A stretch of DNA of 50,006 nucleotides from Actinomycetes bacterium (GCA_024276425.1 JAJRXF010000032.1:1-50006), one strand, 5' to 3'; shown: positions 18,213-26,553, numbered from the stretch's first letter. Translations and numbers: made by a program. Notes: a model not told the origin generated them from the sequence alone.

Positions 18213-18992
18213 TCAGATCACCTTCAAACTCTCGAGGAACTCCACGATCTTCACGTGGGCCTCACCGTCGTCTTCGATAATGTCGCCAGCTTCTCTCGTG
18301 GGGGCCTCGGCAACTTCAACAATTTCCTGACCTGACCCGGACCACCCAACCTGATCCTCCTCGAAGCCCAAGTCCGCAGCCAGCTTTTCCTCGACCGGCT
18401 TTGACTTGGCGGCCATGATGCCCTTGAAGGAGGGGTAGCGGGGCTCGACCACCCCAGCGGTCACGCTAATCACTGCAGGCATTGGGCAGATGATGCTGTC
18501 GTAACCAGCATCAGTCTGACGTTTCACAAGAATATTGGAGCCGTCGACCTCAACCGACTTGGCTGCGGTCACCGATGGAAGATCGAGAACTGCGGCAATT
18601 TGCTCGGGCACCGTTCCCGTATAGCCGTCGGAGCTCTCCGATCCGGCAATGACCAAGTCGGCTCCTTGATCCTTGATCGTGGCTGCCAGGATCTTGGCGG
18701 TAGTTAAGGCATCGGTACCAACCAGGGCTGGGTCGCTAACCAAGGTGGCTGAAGCCGCACCCATGGCCAGGGCCGTAGCAAGGCCCGAGCGTTCATTGTT
18801 CGGGGCCATCGAGACAAGGGTGACCTCACCTTCACCAGCAGCCTCCACCAACTGCAGGGCCATTTCCACGCCGTAGCTGTCCGACTCATCCAAGATGAGT
18901 TTGACGTCACGCTTGAGCGTTCTCGTTTCGGGATCTAGGGCTCCGGGATCAGCCGGGTCCGGGATTTGTTTGACACATACGACGACCTTCAT
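18213..18992 (-). CDS. etfB: electron transfer flavoprotein beta subunit
   Basis: Starting at ATG 18992, the protein opens MKVVVCVKQIPDPA, and continues with LDESDSYGVEMALQLVE, the AMP-binding block VIAGSESSDGYTGTVPEQIAA and VEPRYPSFKGIMAAKSKP, the EtfB hallmark. Length 259 aa is standard. The frame is open further upstream, but the family start and a TACGAT -10 located 7 nt before the ATG fix it. It heads the etfBA operon, and an inverted repeat overlapping its -35 suggests repression by a dimeric regulator, as is common for fatty-acid and amino-acid catabolism genes. Confidence 0.96.
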   Translation of the reverse strand: MKVVVCVKQIPDPADPGALDPETRTLKRDVKLILDESDSYGVEMALQLVEAAGEGEVTLVSMAPNNERSGLATALAMGAASATLVSDPALVGTDALTTAKILAATIKDQGADLVIAGSESSDGYTGTVPEQIAAVLDLPSVTAAKSVEVDGSNILVKRQTDAGYDSIICPMPAVISVTAGVVEPRYPSFKGIMAAKSKPVEEKLAADLGFEEDQVGWSGSGQEIVEVAEAPTREAGDIIEDDGEAHVKIVEFLESLKVI

Positions 18993-18999
18993 GGCGTGC

Positions 19000-19031
19000 A
19001 TCGTAGATGACAACTTGACCACTTGGTCAAG
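19000..19031 (-). promoter_or_regulatory. etfBA promoter with overlapping operator-like inverted repeat
   Basis: On the minus strand, -35 TTGACC (19025-19030) and -10 TACGAT (19000-19005) are separated by 19 bp, and the -10 ends 7 nt before the etfB ATG. The perfect inverted repeat CTTGACCA-CT-TGGTCAAG (19014-19031) covers the -35. A repressor bound there would block polymerase; the size and 8-bp arms suit a TetR-type dimer. Which regulator is not known, and none is encoded next to it. Confidence 0.55.
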
Positions 19032-19141
19032 GCCTAGGACATGTGCCCTTCGACACACGACGAATTTCCTTGTTCCAGCAAGGGTCTTGTGCGTTCGTAC
19101 TTGCGGTATCGCAGCGTCGCAATTGGTGCCTGAAACAAAGC

Positions 19142-19147
19142 TAGGTT
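19142..19147 (+). promoter_or_regulatory. -10 hexamer TAGGTT for lipid kinase gene
   Basis: TAGGTT ends 6 nt before GTG 19154, supporting that GTG as a leaderless start. The -35 is not convincing. Confidence 0.4.
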
Positions 19148-19153
19148 GTCCAC

Positions 19154-20071
19154 GTGCGCCTGGTGATGATTGTCAATCCGACTGCCGCTTCGCTCACGCG
19201 GCGCGATCTTGTGGTGATCGAAAAACGCCTTAGCTTGCGCCATGAACTCATTGTTCACCGCACCTCTCGTCAAGGGCATGCCACCCGGCTCGCTCATCGA
19301 GCAATGAAGGAAAAAGCGGATGTGGTCATTGCCGTTGGTGGTGACGGAACGGTCAATGAGGCGGCGAACGGACTCTTGGGAACCACATGTGCGCTTGCTC
19401 CCCTTCCCGGAGGTTCAACCAATGTTTTTGCCCGCTCAATTGGCTATCCCAACGAGACCAACAAGGCCACCACAGTTCTTTTGCATGCCCTAGACCGGCG
19501 GACCATCGTCGAAGCCGGGGTTGGTCTCGCCGATGGTCGCGCCTTTCTCTTCCACGTCGGTATCGGTTTTGATGCTTCGGTGGTCCACCGAGTGGAAAAG
19601 CAGGGTGCTCTCAAGAAGTACCTGGGTCACCCGTGGTTCATTGCCAGCGCTATTCGTTCCTGGCGCTCGACCGATCGTCAACAGCTTCGCTTTCGAATCC
19701 GTACCACCGATGGTCGCGAAATTGGACTCGCACAGATGGCAGTAGCGCTGAATACCAGCCCGTATACCTACTTGGGGAATCTACCCATCAAGCTGGCCCC
19801 CGAGGTCGGCCTCACCACCCTGCTCTCGATCGTGGCACTGGAAGACATGGCACTCAAACGCTTACTGCAAGCTACGCGGGCGGCCCTTTTCGATGCTGGG
19901 GGACTACCCGATTCAGACGGTCTGTACCATCTGCGAGAAGTTGAGGCTGCCGACATTACCTCAGACTCACCCTTTCCGTACCAGCTCGACGGTGAGCCAC
20001 TGCCCCCGGTTACCGATCTGCGATTGGAGCACTACCCGAGGGCTCTCCGGGTGCTGGTTCCAGCGACCTAG
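19154..20071 (+). CDS. diacylglycerol/lipid kinase family protein
   Basis: The DAGK catalytic domain is complete: MIVNPTAAS at the N-terminus, AVGGDGTVNEAANGLLG (nucleotide-binding GGDGT motif), PLPGGSTNVFARSIG, and the C-terminal beta-sandwich with YQLDGEPLP, the family's usual DGE motif. It would transfer phosphate from ATP to a diacylglycerol, sphingosine-like lipid or polyisoprenol at the inner membrane face. 305 aa is typical. In actinobacteria such lipid kinases often lie near whiB1, as here about 0.9 kb away. Substrate unassigned. Confidence 0.88.
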   Translation: MRLVMIVNPTAASLTRRDLVVIEKRLSLRHELIVHRTSRQGHATRLAHRAMKEKADVVIAVGGDGTVNEAANGLLGTTCALAPLPGGSTNVFARSIGYPNETNKATTVLLHALDRRTIVEAGVGLADGRAFLFHVGIGFDASVVHRVEKQGALKKYLGHPWFIASAIRSWRSTDRQQLRFRIRTTDGREIGLAQMAVALNTSPYTYLGNLPIKLAPEVGLTTLLSIVALEDMALKRLLQATRAALFDAGGLPDSDGLYHLREVEAADITSDSPFPYQLDGEPLPPVTDLRLEHYPRALRVLVPAT

Positions 20072-20091
20072 GCCAGAGCCGCCACGGCGAC

Positions 20092-20820
20092 TTACGGAAC
20101 GTTCGTGATAATGCCATCTACGTCGAATCGAGCCAGTTCTCGAATGCGACCGGGATCATCGACCGTCCAGCAGACTACCTCAAGACCGGCCTCCTTTGCC
20201 CGACGCACAAACCCAGCATCGACCAAATTGTCATGAGCATTGATCGAGACACAACCCTGGGCCTGAGCCCGATTGATGAGCTGTACCGGGTTGGCCTGAC
20301 CCCAAACCAACCAGCCGATAGGAATCGTGGGATCAGTCAGACGAATTCGCTGAATGCTGTCCATATCAAAGGATGAAACCAGTACCCGGTCAACCAGGTC
20401 AAAGGCAACGACCAGGCCTGCTACGGCGACCGATATCCCATGCTCGGCGTCGAAGTCTGGATCACTCGGATGATTCTTCACCTCAATATTCACCCAGAGG
20501 CCGGCTAACGCCTCCAAGCTCTCAGCCAAGGTTGGTACCCACTCGGGAAGATCATCGGTGGCTACCTCGCGGATCATTCGCCCATCGGAGAGGTGGGCAT
20601 CGTGATGAACGACCAAAACATCGTCAGCCGAGCGCCGAACGTCGAGTTCTACCCCGGTCGCTCCCTGCTCTTTGGCCGCCAGGAACGCCTCGATGGTGTT
20701 TTCCTTATGAGTTGCCGATGCCCCTCGATGGCCGATAATCCGTGGCCTTTTGGCGTCATCGGATAGGGATTCATCAACCATGACGGTCAAGTCTGCCAGA
20801 AAATCTGCCACGAACACCAC
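20092..20820 (-). CDS. glycerophosphodiester phosphodiesterase
   Basis: GDPD TIM-barrel motifs: PRIIGHRGASATHKENTIEAF (catalytic His, Arg and Glu-Asn), GVELDVRRSADDVLVVHHDAHL (metal-binding Glu-Asp and second His), NIEVKN, and VVCWTVDDPGRIRELARFDVDGIITNVP at the end. It cleaves glycerophosphodiesters to glycerol-3-phosphate and an alcohol. No signal peptide, so it is probably cytosolic. Two starts compete: GTG 20820, 6 nt from TAAAGA, and ATG 20781 (MVDESLSDDAKRP), which begins closer to the domain. Convergent with the lipid kinase gene, which also suggests a phospholipid-turnover neighbourhood. Confidence 0.88.
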   Translation of the reverse strand: MVFVADFLADLTVMVDESLSDDAKRPRIIGHRGASATHKENTIEAFLAAKEQGATGVELDVRRSADDVLVVHHDAHLSDGRMIREVATDDLPEWVPTLAESLEALAGLWVNIEVKNHPSDPDFDAEHGISVAVAGLVVAFDLVDRVLVSSFDMDSIQRIRLTDPTIPIGWLVWGQANPVQLINRAQAQGCVSINAHDNLVDAGFVRRAKEAGLEVVCWTVDDPGRIRELARFDVDGIITNVP

Positions 20821-20863
20821 TCAAACTCTTTACGAGAGTCGAAGTAAATACTAACTTGACTGA

Positions 20864-20889
20864 GGAGCGGGGTGATGGGCCACCGCTCC
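20864..20889. promoter_or_regulatory. inverted repeat upstream of whiB1
   Basis: GGAGCGG (20864-20870) and CCGCTCC (20883-20889) form 7-bp arms around a 12-bp loop in the divergent gap before whiB1. It could be a hairpin in the leader mRNA or a regulator site. Confidence 0.35.
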
Positions 20890-20936
20890 CAGAATGGACC
20901 CGCCGCCATTGCTGGATGTTTTGAAGGAGTACCGGT

Positions 20937-21377
20937 ATGACCTCTGCCGACCCCTATCTAGGAGTCGATTCGCTGTCGAACGTCGTTGGACCGTCTGGAG
21001 ATTCTGTGCCATCGGGAAATTCTGTGCCATCGGGAAATCCTGCACCGACTGGAAGTGTTTTAGAGCCGTCGATGTTTGATCGGGTTGCCAAGCGAGTCTC
21101 AGAGCGTCTCGATCAAGATCCAGACGTCTCCTGGAGGGCTCACGCCAGTTGTCGTGACACCGATCCCGATCTCTTCTTCCCCGTTGGAACCACGGGCTTA
21201 GCAATCACCCAGATCGACGAAGCCAAGGCCGTCTGTATGGGGTGTTCTGCCCAAATCCCTTGCCTCGAATTCGCCCTAATCGCCAACCAGGATACCGGCG
21301 TGTGGGGCGGCAGTTCTGAAGAAGAGCGACGCCACCTTCGCCGCAAGTACCTAAGTCGTCGCCGTAGCAGGCTCTAA
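20937..21377 (+). CDS. whiB1: WhiB1-type Fe-S transcriptional regulator
   Basis: The WhiB domain (residues 64-137) has four Cys ligands, Cys72, Cys100, Cys103 and Cys109 (C-x27-C-x2-C-x5-C), holding a nitric-oxide-sensitive [4Fe-4S] cluster, then GVWGG at 121-125 and a basic C-terminus RRHLRRKYLSRRRSRL for DNA contact. DPDLFFPVG and QIDEAKAVC match WhiB1/WblE closely. WhiB1 binds the sigma-70 C-terminal region. A strong AAGGAG lies 7 nt before the ATG, one of few clear Shine-Dalgarno sites here. Residues 1-60 are unusual: WhiB1 is normally about 85 aa, and this extension contains an 18-bp tandem repeat encoding SVPSGN twice with two decayed copies. Neighbourhood with a PdtaS-like kinase parallels the whiB1-pdtaS linkage of mycobacteria. 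Confidence 0.9.
   Translation: MTSADPYLGVDSLSNVVGPSGDSVPSGNSVPSGNPAPTGSVLEPSMFDRVAKRVSERLDQDPDVSWRAHASCRDTDPDLFFPVGTTGLAITQIDEAKAVCMGCSAQIPCLEFALIANQDTGVWGGSSEEERRHLRRKYLSRRRSRL
20985..21056 (+). repeat. 18-bp tandem repeat inside whiB1
   Basis: TCTGTGCCATCGGGAAAT occurs twice in perfect tandem (21003-21020, 21021-21038), flanked by a decayed copy on each side (20985-21002, 21039-21056). The repeat is in frame and adds Ser-Val-Pro-Ser-Gly-Asn units to the N-terminal extension. Confidence 0.85.
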
Positions 21378-21407
21378 GCCGCGCGGTTCCTTCCAACGCG
21401 GACCCGC

Positions 21408-22700
21408 CTAGGGGCGAGCACGAGAAGCCCCAAGTCTCTGGGTCGGACCACCGGTGGCCCAATAAACGCAGGCCGTTGCCATCAATCCATATATCAGCAT
21501 CCCGACAAAAAGCGGTGTCACTGTGCCCTGTATTTGTCGATCAATGAGATAGCCGAGGATGGCTCCGACGGCAAAATTTAGGGTGCCTACCACGGACGAC
21601 GCGATCCCGGCAATATGTCCCATTGGCTCAAGTGCCAGCGATGCCGTGCTTGGCGTCATCGCTGTCTCAAGACTTATTGCCAAGGCGACGAGTATCAAGA
21701 AAAGCCCAAATGGTGGTACTCCATTGGTGGCCCAGGAAACGATCGATGCAACCAAGGTGGCCGAAACGAAAATCAACACAAACCGACGCACCATGGTCCT
21801 GGACCCCTGTGCCCGTACCACTCTCGCGCTTAGTAACGTGGCCGCCGCCATGGCAAGACCACTCCCAGCAAATACCAGAATGTAAATAGAACCCCGACCA
21901 TAGATCTCACTCACAATGAGCTCGGAACTACCAAGCCAAGGGAAAAACGAGCCAAGCATAAGTGTCTGGGCAAGGGCCATTCCCACTGTTTGCCTCGTTC
22001 TGAGTATCTCGCGTAGCGACCGTGCCAATTCGCTGAGATGTAGCGACCGTCGATTCTCCACCGCCAGGGTCTCTGGTAACCGAAGCGACCACAAAGAGAC
22101 AAGAGTTGCCAGCACAACGGCTTGCCCGAACGTCCAACGCCAGGTTCCAAGACTCAACCAGAGTTGACCCCAAAGCGGGGCAAGGATCGGAACGATCAGG
22201 AAGAAGGCCTGTACAAAGACCATCACCCTGGCCATCTGGTCGCCGCGAAATCGGTCGCGGAGAATGGCCAGGGTTACAACACGAGGACCCGCTGATCCAA
22301 TCCCCCACACGCCACGGCTCACAAGCAGCACGCCAAAGGTTGGGGCGAACGTTGACCCCAGGGCCCCGAGGATGTAAATCATGAACCCCAGGGTCAGCGC
22401 AGGCTTTCTTCCAAACCGGTCCGAAAGAGGTCCGAACAACATCTGCCCCGAGGCCATTCCCAGCAAGAAGGCGGTAACCACGAGGGCTACGCGCGAGGAT
22501 CCAGGGGCAAAATCGAAAGCCTGGCGCATGTCGGAGAAGGCAGGGAGCATCGTGTCAATGGCCAAGGCCGTCAAGGCCGTCGATGCCGACAAGAATCCTA
22601 TGAGTTCACGCAACCCAATGTCGGTGCGGGTCCTCCCCATGCCAGCCGATGGTTTTCTAGCTAAGGGCTGGCCAACTGGAGGCTCTATGCTCGATCTCAA
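21408..22700 (-). CDS. MFS transporter, Bcr/CflA drug-resistance type
   Basis: Twelve hydrophobic segments with the MFS motif A GPLSDRFGRKPALTLG between TM2 and TM3, and the Bcr/CflA-like start SASTALTALAIDTMLPAFSDMRQAF, followed by VQAFFLIVPILAPLWGQL. This subfamily exports small hydrophobic drugs or sulfonamides by proton antiport. The TTG at 22700 is preferred because TAGGCT ends 6 nt before it; ATG 22640 is an alternative giving a shorter cytoplasmic tail. Convergent with whiB1, 30 bp away. Substrate is inference from family only. Confidence 0.85.
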   Translation of the reverse strand: MRSSIEPPVGQPLARKPSAGMGRTRTDIGLRELIGFLSASTALTALAIDTMLPAFSDMRQAFDFAPGSSRVALVVTAFLLGMASGQMLFGPLSDRFGRKPALTLGFMIYILGALGSTFAPTFGVLLVSRGVWGIGSAGPRVVTLAILRDRFRGDQMARVMVFVQAFFLIVPILAPLWGQLWLSLGTWRWTFGQAVVLATLVSLWSLRLPETLAVENRRSLHLSELARSLREILRTRQTVGMALAQTLMLGSFFPWLGSSELIVSEIYGRGSIYILVFAGSGLAMAAATLLSARVVRAQGSRTMVRRFVLIFVSATLVASIVSWATNGVPPFGLFLILVALAISLETAMTPSTASLALEPMGHIAGIASSVVGTLNFAVGAILGYLIDRQIQGTVTPLFVGMLIYGLMATACVYWATGGPTQRLGASRARP

Positions 22701-22706
22701 GATGAC

Positions 22707-22712
22707 AGCCTA
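22707..22712 (-). promoter_or_regulatory. -10 hexamer TAGGCT for MFS gene
   Basis: TAGGCT on the minus strand ends 6 nt before TTG 22700. The constant spacing found at many genes here makes this rare start codon credible. Confidence 0.4.
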
Positions 22713-22746
22713 GAGCCAACCAGGCCCCTGCTACCAACTCCGGTAC

Positions 22747-24297
22747 CTAACGAGGCTCGAAGGATGCGGTGAGTTCAGCAATCGTCCCTGCCGATGGTCG
22801 TTCGGGGTCAACCCGGCGCATCGTGATTTCGCCTCCGAGCTCTCCGGCCGCCATCGTCCGGGCAATCGTCAACCCAAGTCCAGGTTAAGTGGCCAGATCA
22901 AACCCATCCGGAAGCCCCGCCCCGTCATCATGAATTCGTACAATTAGATCTGACCCCGAGGACTCCAACTCGATGACGATCTCCCCACCGGTCGAGCCAT
23001 CCGGATAACCGTGCTCAACAGCATTCTGTAAGAGTTCGGTCAAAACCACTGCCAACGAACTGGCCGTAGTCGCTGGCAATGTTGGACCTTCCCCAACAAC
23101 CTTGAACGAGATCGGACGATCAGTAGCAACCAGTGCCTCATCCACCATCTGGACGATCGGCCGCATGATCTCGCCAAAGGCGACCTCATCACCACCCTCG
23201 CGAGCCAAAACCTCATGTACAAGGGCAATCGAACGGATCCGTCGAACCGACTCATCAATGGCGGCACGAGCCTCTGGATGCCCAACCCTACGACCCTGAA
23301 GCCGCAGGAGAGAAGAAACCGTTTGCAGGTTGTTCTTCACCCGATGGTGAATCTCCCGAATGGTGGCATCCATAGAAACCAGAAGTCTTTCTTGCCTGCG
23401 GAGGTCGGAAACGTCGCGTAGCAACACCAAGGCTCCGTCAATCTGGTTATCTTTGATGAGCGGTATGACCCTGGCAAGGATCGACACATTGAGACCCCGC
23501 TCCAACTCCTCGGTGACTGGCACTCGTAGGCGAAAAGCCGTACGCAAGACGCCTGGTTGAAAGCCGAGATCGTCGAGGTCACGGCCAAGGGCGTTGGCGT
23601 GAAACCCGATTCGGTGTAAAGCAGACACTGCATTGGGTGAGGTGTAGGTTACTCCCCCGGACTGATCAAGAACGACGACCCCGTCGCCGACTCGTGGGGC
23701 GTCCTCAGAATCGGACTCGTCAGTGGCAAAGGGAAAGCTTCCGTCGGCGATCATCTGGGCGATCCGATCAAAGACACCGACATAGGTACGTTCTAGTTCG
23801 CCCGGTAGCCGCGACCCCAGATCGGGAGTCTCGGCTGACAACACCGCAATCACTCGATTTCCGATGCGAACCGGAACTGCTTGTACCGCCGCCAGTCGAC
23901 CAGTCGAACCGATGTCGACGTTTCCTTGGCAAATTTTCCCACTTCTTAAAGCCTGGACCACGAGGGGCCGTTCCGCCGCTGAAGAAAAACGTCCGACCTG
24001 ATCATTGACATAAAGGGTCTGGGCCGTTGCCGGTCGAACCTGACCAACAATGACAAATCGCTCAACGCGATTCCGACCTAGACCATCCCCATCTAGACCA
24101 TCCCGTCGAGGCTCCGGACCCCGTGTCTCCCGGGGTGAGGTCCCTGGCAACGGAGCGACAACCGGCACCAGCAGGAGAAGGTCGGCAAAGCTCAAATCAG
24201 CCAGTAAGGCCCACGAGCCGATGAGTCGACGAAGATGATCCCGGTCGGCTGAGGCCAATTCAGTGTGGAGGCGAGCCAAGTCGCGCAAGCTACTCAC
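22747..24297 (-). pseudogene. PdtaS-like sensor histidine kinase with in-frame TAA
   Basis: Layout follows mycobacterial PdtaS: an N-terminal GAF domain (about 1-185), a PAS domain (about 195-300), the HisKA_2 dimerisation block IREIHHRVKNNLQTVSSLLRLQ, and a HATPase with TELLQNAVEHGYPDG and HDDGAGLPDGFD. At 22885-22887 the codon after DLAT is TAA, and the same frame then continues PGLGLTIARTMAAGELGGEITM and TIAELTASFEPR to a proper TAG at 22747. The lost 45 residues include the G2 box, needed for ATP-lid function. One substitution would restore the frame, for example from TCA. PdtaS phosphorylates PdtaR in an RNA-binding antitermination pathway; no pdtaR is in the window. The GTG start is 6 nt from TAGAGT. 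Confidence 0.85.
24078..24107 (-). repeat. 15-bp tandem repeat inside the PdtaS-like gene
   Basis: CTAGACCATCCCCAT (24078-24092) is followed by CTAGACCATCCCGTC (24093-24107), in frame, adding a Gly-Leu-Asp-Gly-Asp unit in a loop of the GAF region. Confidence 0.7.
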
Positions 24298-24303
24298 CGG
24301 GTC

Positions 24304-24309
24304 ACTCTA
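24304..24309 (-). promoter_or_regulatory. -10 hexamer TAGAGT for PdtaS-like gene
   Basis: TAGAGT on the minus strand ends 6 nt before GTG 24297, the same leaderless arrangement as at other genes. The remains of the gene may therefore still be transcribed. Confidence 0.35.
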
Positions 24310-24336
24310 GGTGCCCGACGACCCGTCGCTGAACAA

Positions 24337-24525
24337 TCAGTTGGACAGATGTCCCATAGAAGCCTCGGTTTGCATCTTCCAAGACACCTCACAGGAGTTG
24401 CAATGCAGGGATGAAACCCCCCGGACGAGGTCGACGAAATCGACCGTGCCTCGAAGCGAACAAGCCGGGCAATTCACACCGCCAACCAGATCGCTTTTTC
24501 GAACCTCGGAGAAGTACTCTGCCAT
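24337..24525 (-). CDS. small zinc-ribbon protein (62 aa)
   Basis: A 62-residue protein with CPAC at 19-22 and CNSC at 42-45, two CxxC knuckles separated by 19 residues, the plan of a four-Cys zinc ribbon. Between them lies a short beta-type segment GTVDFVDLVRGVSSLHC. It lies 39 nt upstream of the PdtaS-like kinase on the same strand. TAGGGT lies 11 nt before the ATG. The family is not one I can name; rubredoxin-like or transcription-associated ribbons are possible. Confidence 0.55.
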   Translation of the reverse strand: MAEYFSEVRKSDLVGGVNCPACSLRGTVDFVDLVRGVSSLHCNSCEVSWKMQTEASMGHLSN

Positions 24526-24580
24526 TTCTCTAGATCACCCTATTGATGACCAGAAGTCATCCGCAGATGTACTCCCCCAC

Positions 24581-24596
24581 TGGGTCCACGGACCCA
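24581..24596. promoter_or_regulatory. inverted repeat, candidate operator
   Basis: TGGGTCC-AC-GGACCCA gives 7-bp perfect arms in the 95-bp gap between the ArsA-like gene and the zinc-ribbon gene. It may be an operator for the zinc-ribbon gene, or a terminator-like hairpin after the ATPase gene, though no T-run follows. Confidence 0.35.
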
Positions 24597-24620
24597 CACG
24601 CCGGGCTGCAGGCGATAAGC

Positions 24621-25703
24621 CTAGTCAAGCAGTCGCTGAAGAGCCTTGATGTCGGCCACCGTCCCAGCCTGCCAGCCAACGCGTTGCTCCGGTGCACTAC
24701 CAACCGGGAACAACCGAGCAACACCTGCCTGGGCCTCAGCCTGGTTCTCCAACTCGGACAAGGCTCGGCGTAGGCTGTGATCCACGTTGGGTTTCGCTTT
24801 GACCGCGACCGACGAGTCGTTCTTTCTCCCAGATGGGAGAACTCGGTTTGTCAGCCAAAGCGACGGCCGGTGACCCCGGTGTTCCAGTTCCAGACCCAAC
24901 ATGGCGGACTGCTCGGCTGGCCCCTCTTCCAGCGTTCGGACAATGACATAGCGAGTACTTGGACGACTCATCCGCTCCTTAACCAGGTTTGCCCGGCGGA
25001 CAAAGTCGGGCTGCAAACCAGAGAATCGCCAGAAGAACTCCGTGACCTCGGCCAAGAACTCTCCGCCGAGAAGCTGTTCGGCCACCACCAGAAATGGTTT
25101 AGCGGTTACCTTGACCAACCGAGTCCGGTATGGCGCGGTTAACCAGCGAAGTAGCCGGCTACCAAAAAACTCAATCATGCGGTCAGGAGCGTCCAGGACA
25201 TCGAGTGCATGGATCGACGGAGGGGTGTCGACGACCACAAGGTCATAGTTTTCGTCCTCGACAAGATCCACGAGATGATCAAGCGCAATGTAGTCATGAC
25301 TCTGGGCGAAGCGTCGAGTCAAGGTTTGGTACAGCCGATTGGAGAGCAAGGCATCCCGAGTTTCGGCGTCTGGCGAATGTCGACGAACGAGTGTGTCCCA
25401 ACTTTGAGCCATGTCAACCATGAGGGCAAACAAACGGCCCTCTCCGGGCCCATTCTTAGCGTCACTTCGGGCGAGCGGGACCACGATTGGTTCTTCACGA
25501 AGCTCGACCACCCCCATAGTTTCCGCCAACCGTCTGGCCGGATCGACGGTGACGACCAGGGCTCGACGCCCATGATTGACCGCCGCTCTGGCCGCTAGAG
25601 CGGCGGCCAGCGTCGTCTTTCCCACTCCTCCAGGACCAACGATGACAACCACCGAGGATGTCTTAAGTAGCTCATCAAGCGGACTCGTTGTAATCATTGC
25701 CAC
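24621..25703 (-). CDS. ArsA/Get3-like ATPase (Rv3680-type)
   Basis: A SIMIBI-class ATPase with deviant Walker A GPGGVGKTTLAAALA (residues 23-37), switch I LVVTVDPARRLAETMG, the block LYQTLTRRFAQSHDYIALDHL and switch II VVVDTPPSIHALDVLDAPDRMI. These features match the second protein of the paired actinobacterial ArsA homologues (Rv3679/Rv3680 in M. tuberculosis), which are related to the tail-anchored protein chaperone Get3. There is no arsenite-binding Cys triad, so arsenic transport is unlikely. The GTG start overlaps the end of the partner gene by 10 nt. 360 aa is normal. Confidence 0.85.
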   Translation of the reverse strand: MAMITTSPLDELLKTSSVVVIVGPGGVGKTTLAAALAARAAVNHGRRALVVTVDPARRLAETMGVVELREEPIVVPLARSDAKNGPGEGRLFALMVDMAQSWDTLVRRHSPDAETRDALLSNRLYQTLTRRFAQSHDYIALDHLVDLVEDENYDLVVVDTPPSIHALDVLDAPDRMIEFFGSRLLRWLTAPYRTRLVKVTAKPFLVVAEQLLGGEFLAEVTEFFWRFSGLQPDFVRRANLVKERMSRPSTRYVIVRTLEEGPAEQSAMLGLELEHRGHRPSLWLTNRVLPSGRKNDSSVAVKAKPNVDHSLRRALSELENQAEAQAGVARLFPVGSAPEQRVGWQAGTVADIKALQRLLD

Positions 25704-26518
25704 TCTTGGAGGGCTTGGCGCAGTTGGGTAATGGCATGGACGCCAGAGGGGGCTGGCGGTACAACGAGAAGCGGTAAGCCTTGTTCCTGGAGCCGATCAA
25801 GTTGGAGGTCGGCCTCCTTCGAGCGAGCGATTGCTATGGCACTTCGATCATCACCAAGCCGCTTGGCCTGGGAGCGTCCGCGTTTGGTCAGAACGGTCGG
25901 GGTCCGGTTACTAACAATGCCGCTCACCTCAACCCTGGCCTCGTCCTCCAGACGGTGCAAGAGTTCCAGGCATTCGGTAACTGGTAGCTCCTCGGCCAAG
26001 GTAACTGCAATCACGGTTGTCTGAGTGGGGTCGCCAATCAAATCACCAATCCAACGGGTCTGCGACACGATTGGGCCCACCCGAATCATCTCGGTCAATG
26101 TGTCTGCTGCAGTCAAGAGTTCGACTGCGTGCCCAGTCGCTGGGGCATCAACCACTACGGAGTCCCAGCCCCCGTCACGGACCTCACTGGCAATCTTGCC
26201 CAAAACGAGTACCTCCCGAACACCGGGAGCCGCGGTGGCCACATAGTCAAAGATTCTGGCTAGGGGACCAATCCGGTTGGGAGCAATCGGCAAGTGGAGG
26301 AAAATCCGCAAATACTCATTTAGTGCGTGATCTGGGGTGAGTCGTAGAACCTCTGGCTGGTCCCCTGAATCCCACCCTTGGCGGAGAACCGTCTCCAATC
26401 CGCCATCACCCACGGCATCGATGGCCAGAACCTTTTTTCCTTCGGCCAACGCGTTGGTAGCCAACGCGGCCACCGTCGTTGATCGTCCGACCCCGCCCTT
26501 ACCGACAACGATAGTCAG
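25694..26518 (-). CDS. ArsA/Get3-like ATPase (Rv3679-type), start unclear
   Basis: The protein matches the first member of the pair: LAIDAVGDGGLETVLRQG, NEYLRIFLHLP, APGVREVLVLGKIASEV, VVVDAPATGHAVELLTAADTL (switch II) and ELPVTECLELLHRLE. The Walker A region is TIVVGKGGVGRST, so the normal P-loop Lys is Arg while the signature Lys of KGG remains. The frame contains no ATG, GTG or TTG between an upstream stop and this loop; only CTG (26518 or further up) or ATC is available, and the first GTG (26473) would cut off the P-loop. Either a rare start is used, coupled to DUF3107 ending 35 nt upstream, or the 5' end is damaged. Coordinates start at CTG 26518 for this reason. Confidence 0.7.
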   Translation of the reverse strand: MTIVVGKGGVGRSTTVAALATNALAEGKKVLAIDAVGDGGLETVLRQGWDSGDQPEVLRLTPDHALNEYLRIFLHLPIAPNRIGPLARIFDYVATAAPGVREVLVLGKIASEVRDGGWDSVVVDAPATGHAVELLTAADTLTEMIRVGPIVSQTRWIGDLIGDPTQTTVIAVTLAEELPVTECLELLHRLEDEARVEVSGIVSNRTPTVLTKRGRSQAKRLGDDRSAIAIARSKEADLQLDRLQEQGLPLLVVPPAPSGVHAITQLRQALQEWQ

Positions 26519-26553
26519 GGGGTGGTTCGGGCTGAGGTGGTTACTGGGCAGGT

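Noticed and set aside
24621-26518. Arsenite efflux ATPase pair
   Set aside because: No arsB, arsR or arsC nearby and the proteins match the Get3-like Rv3679/Rv3680 pair better.
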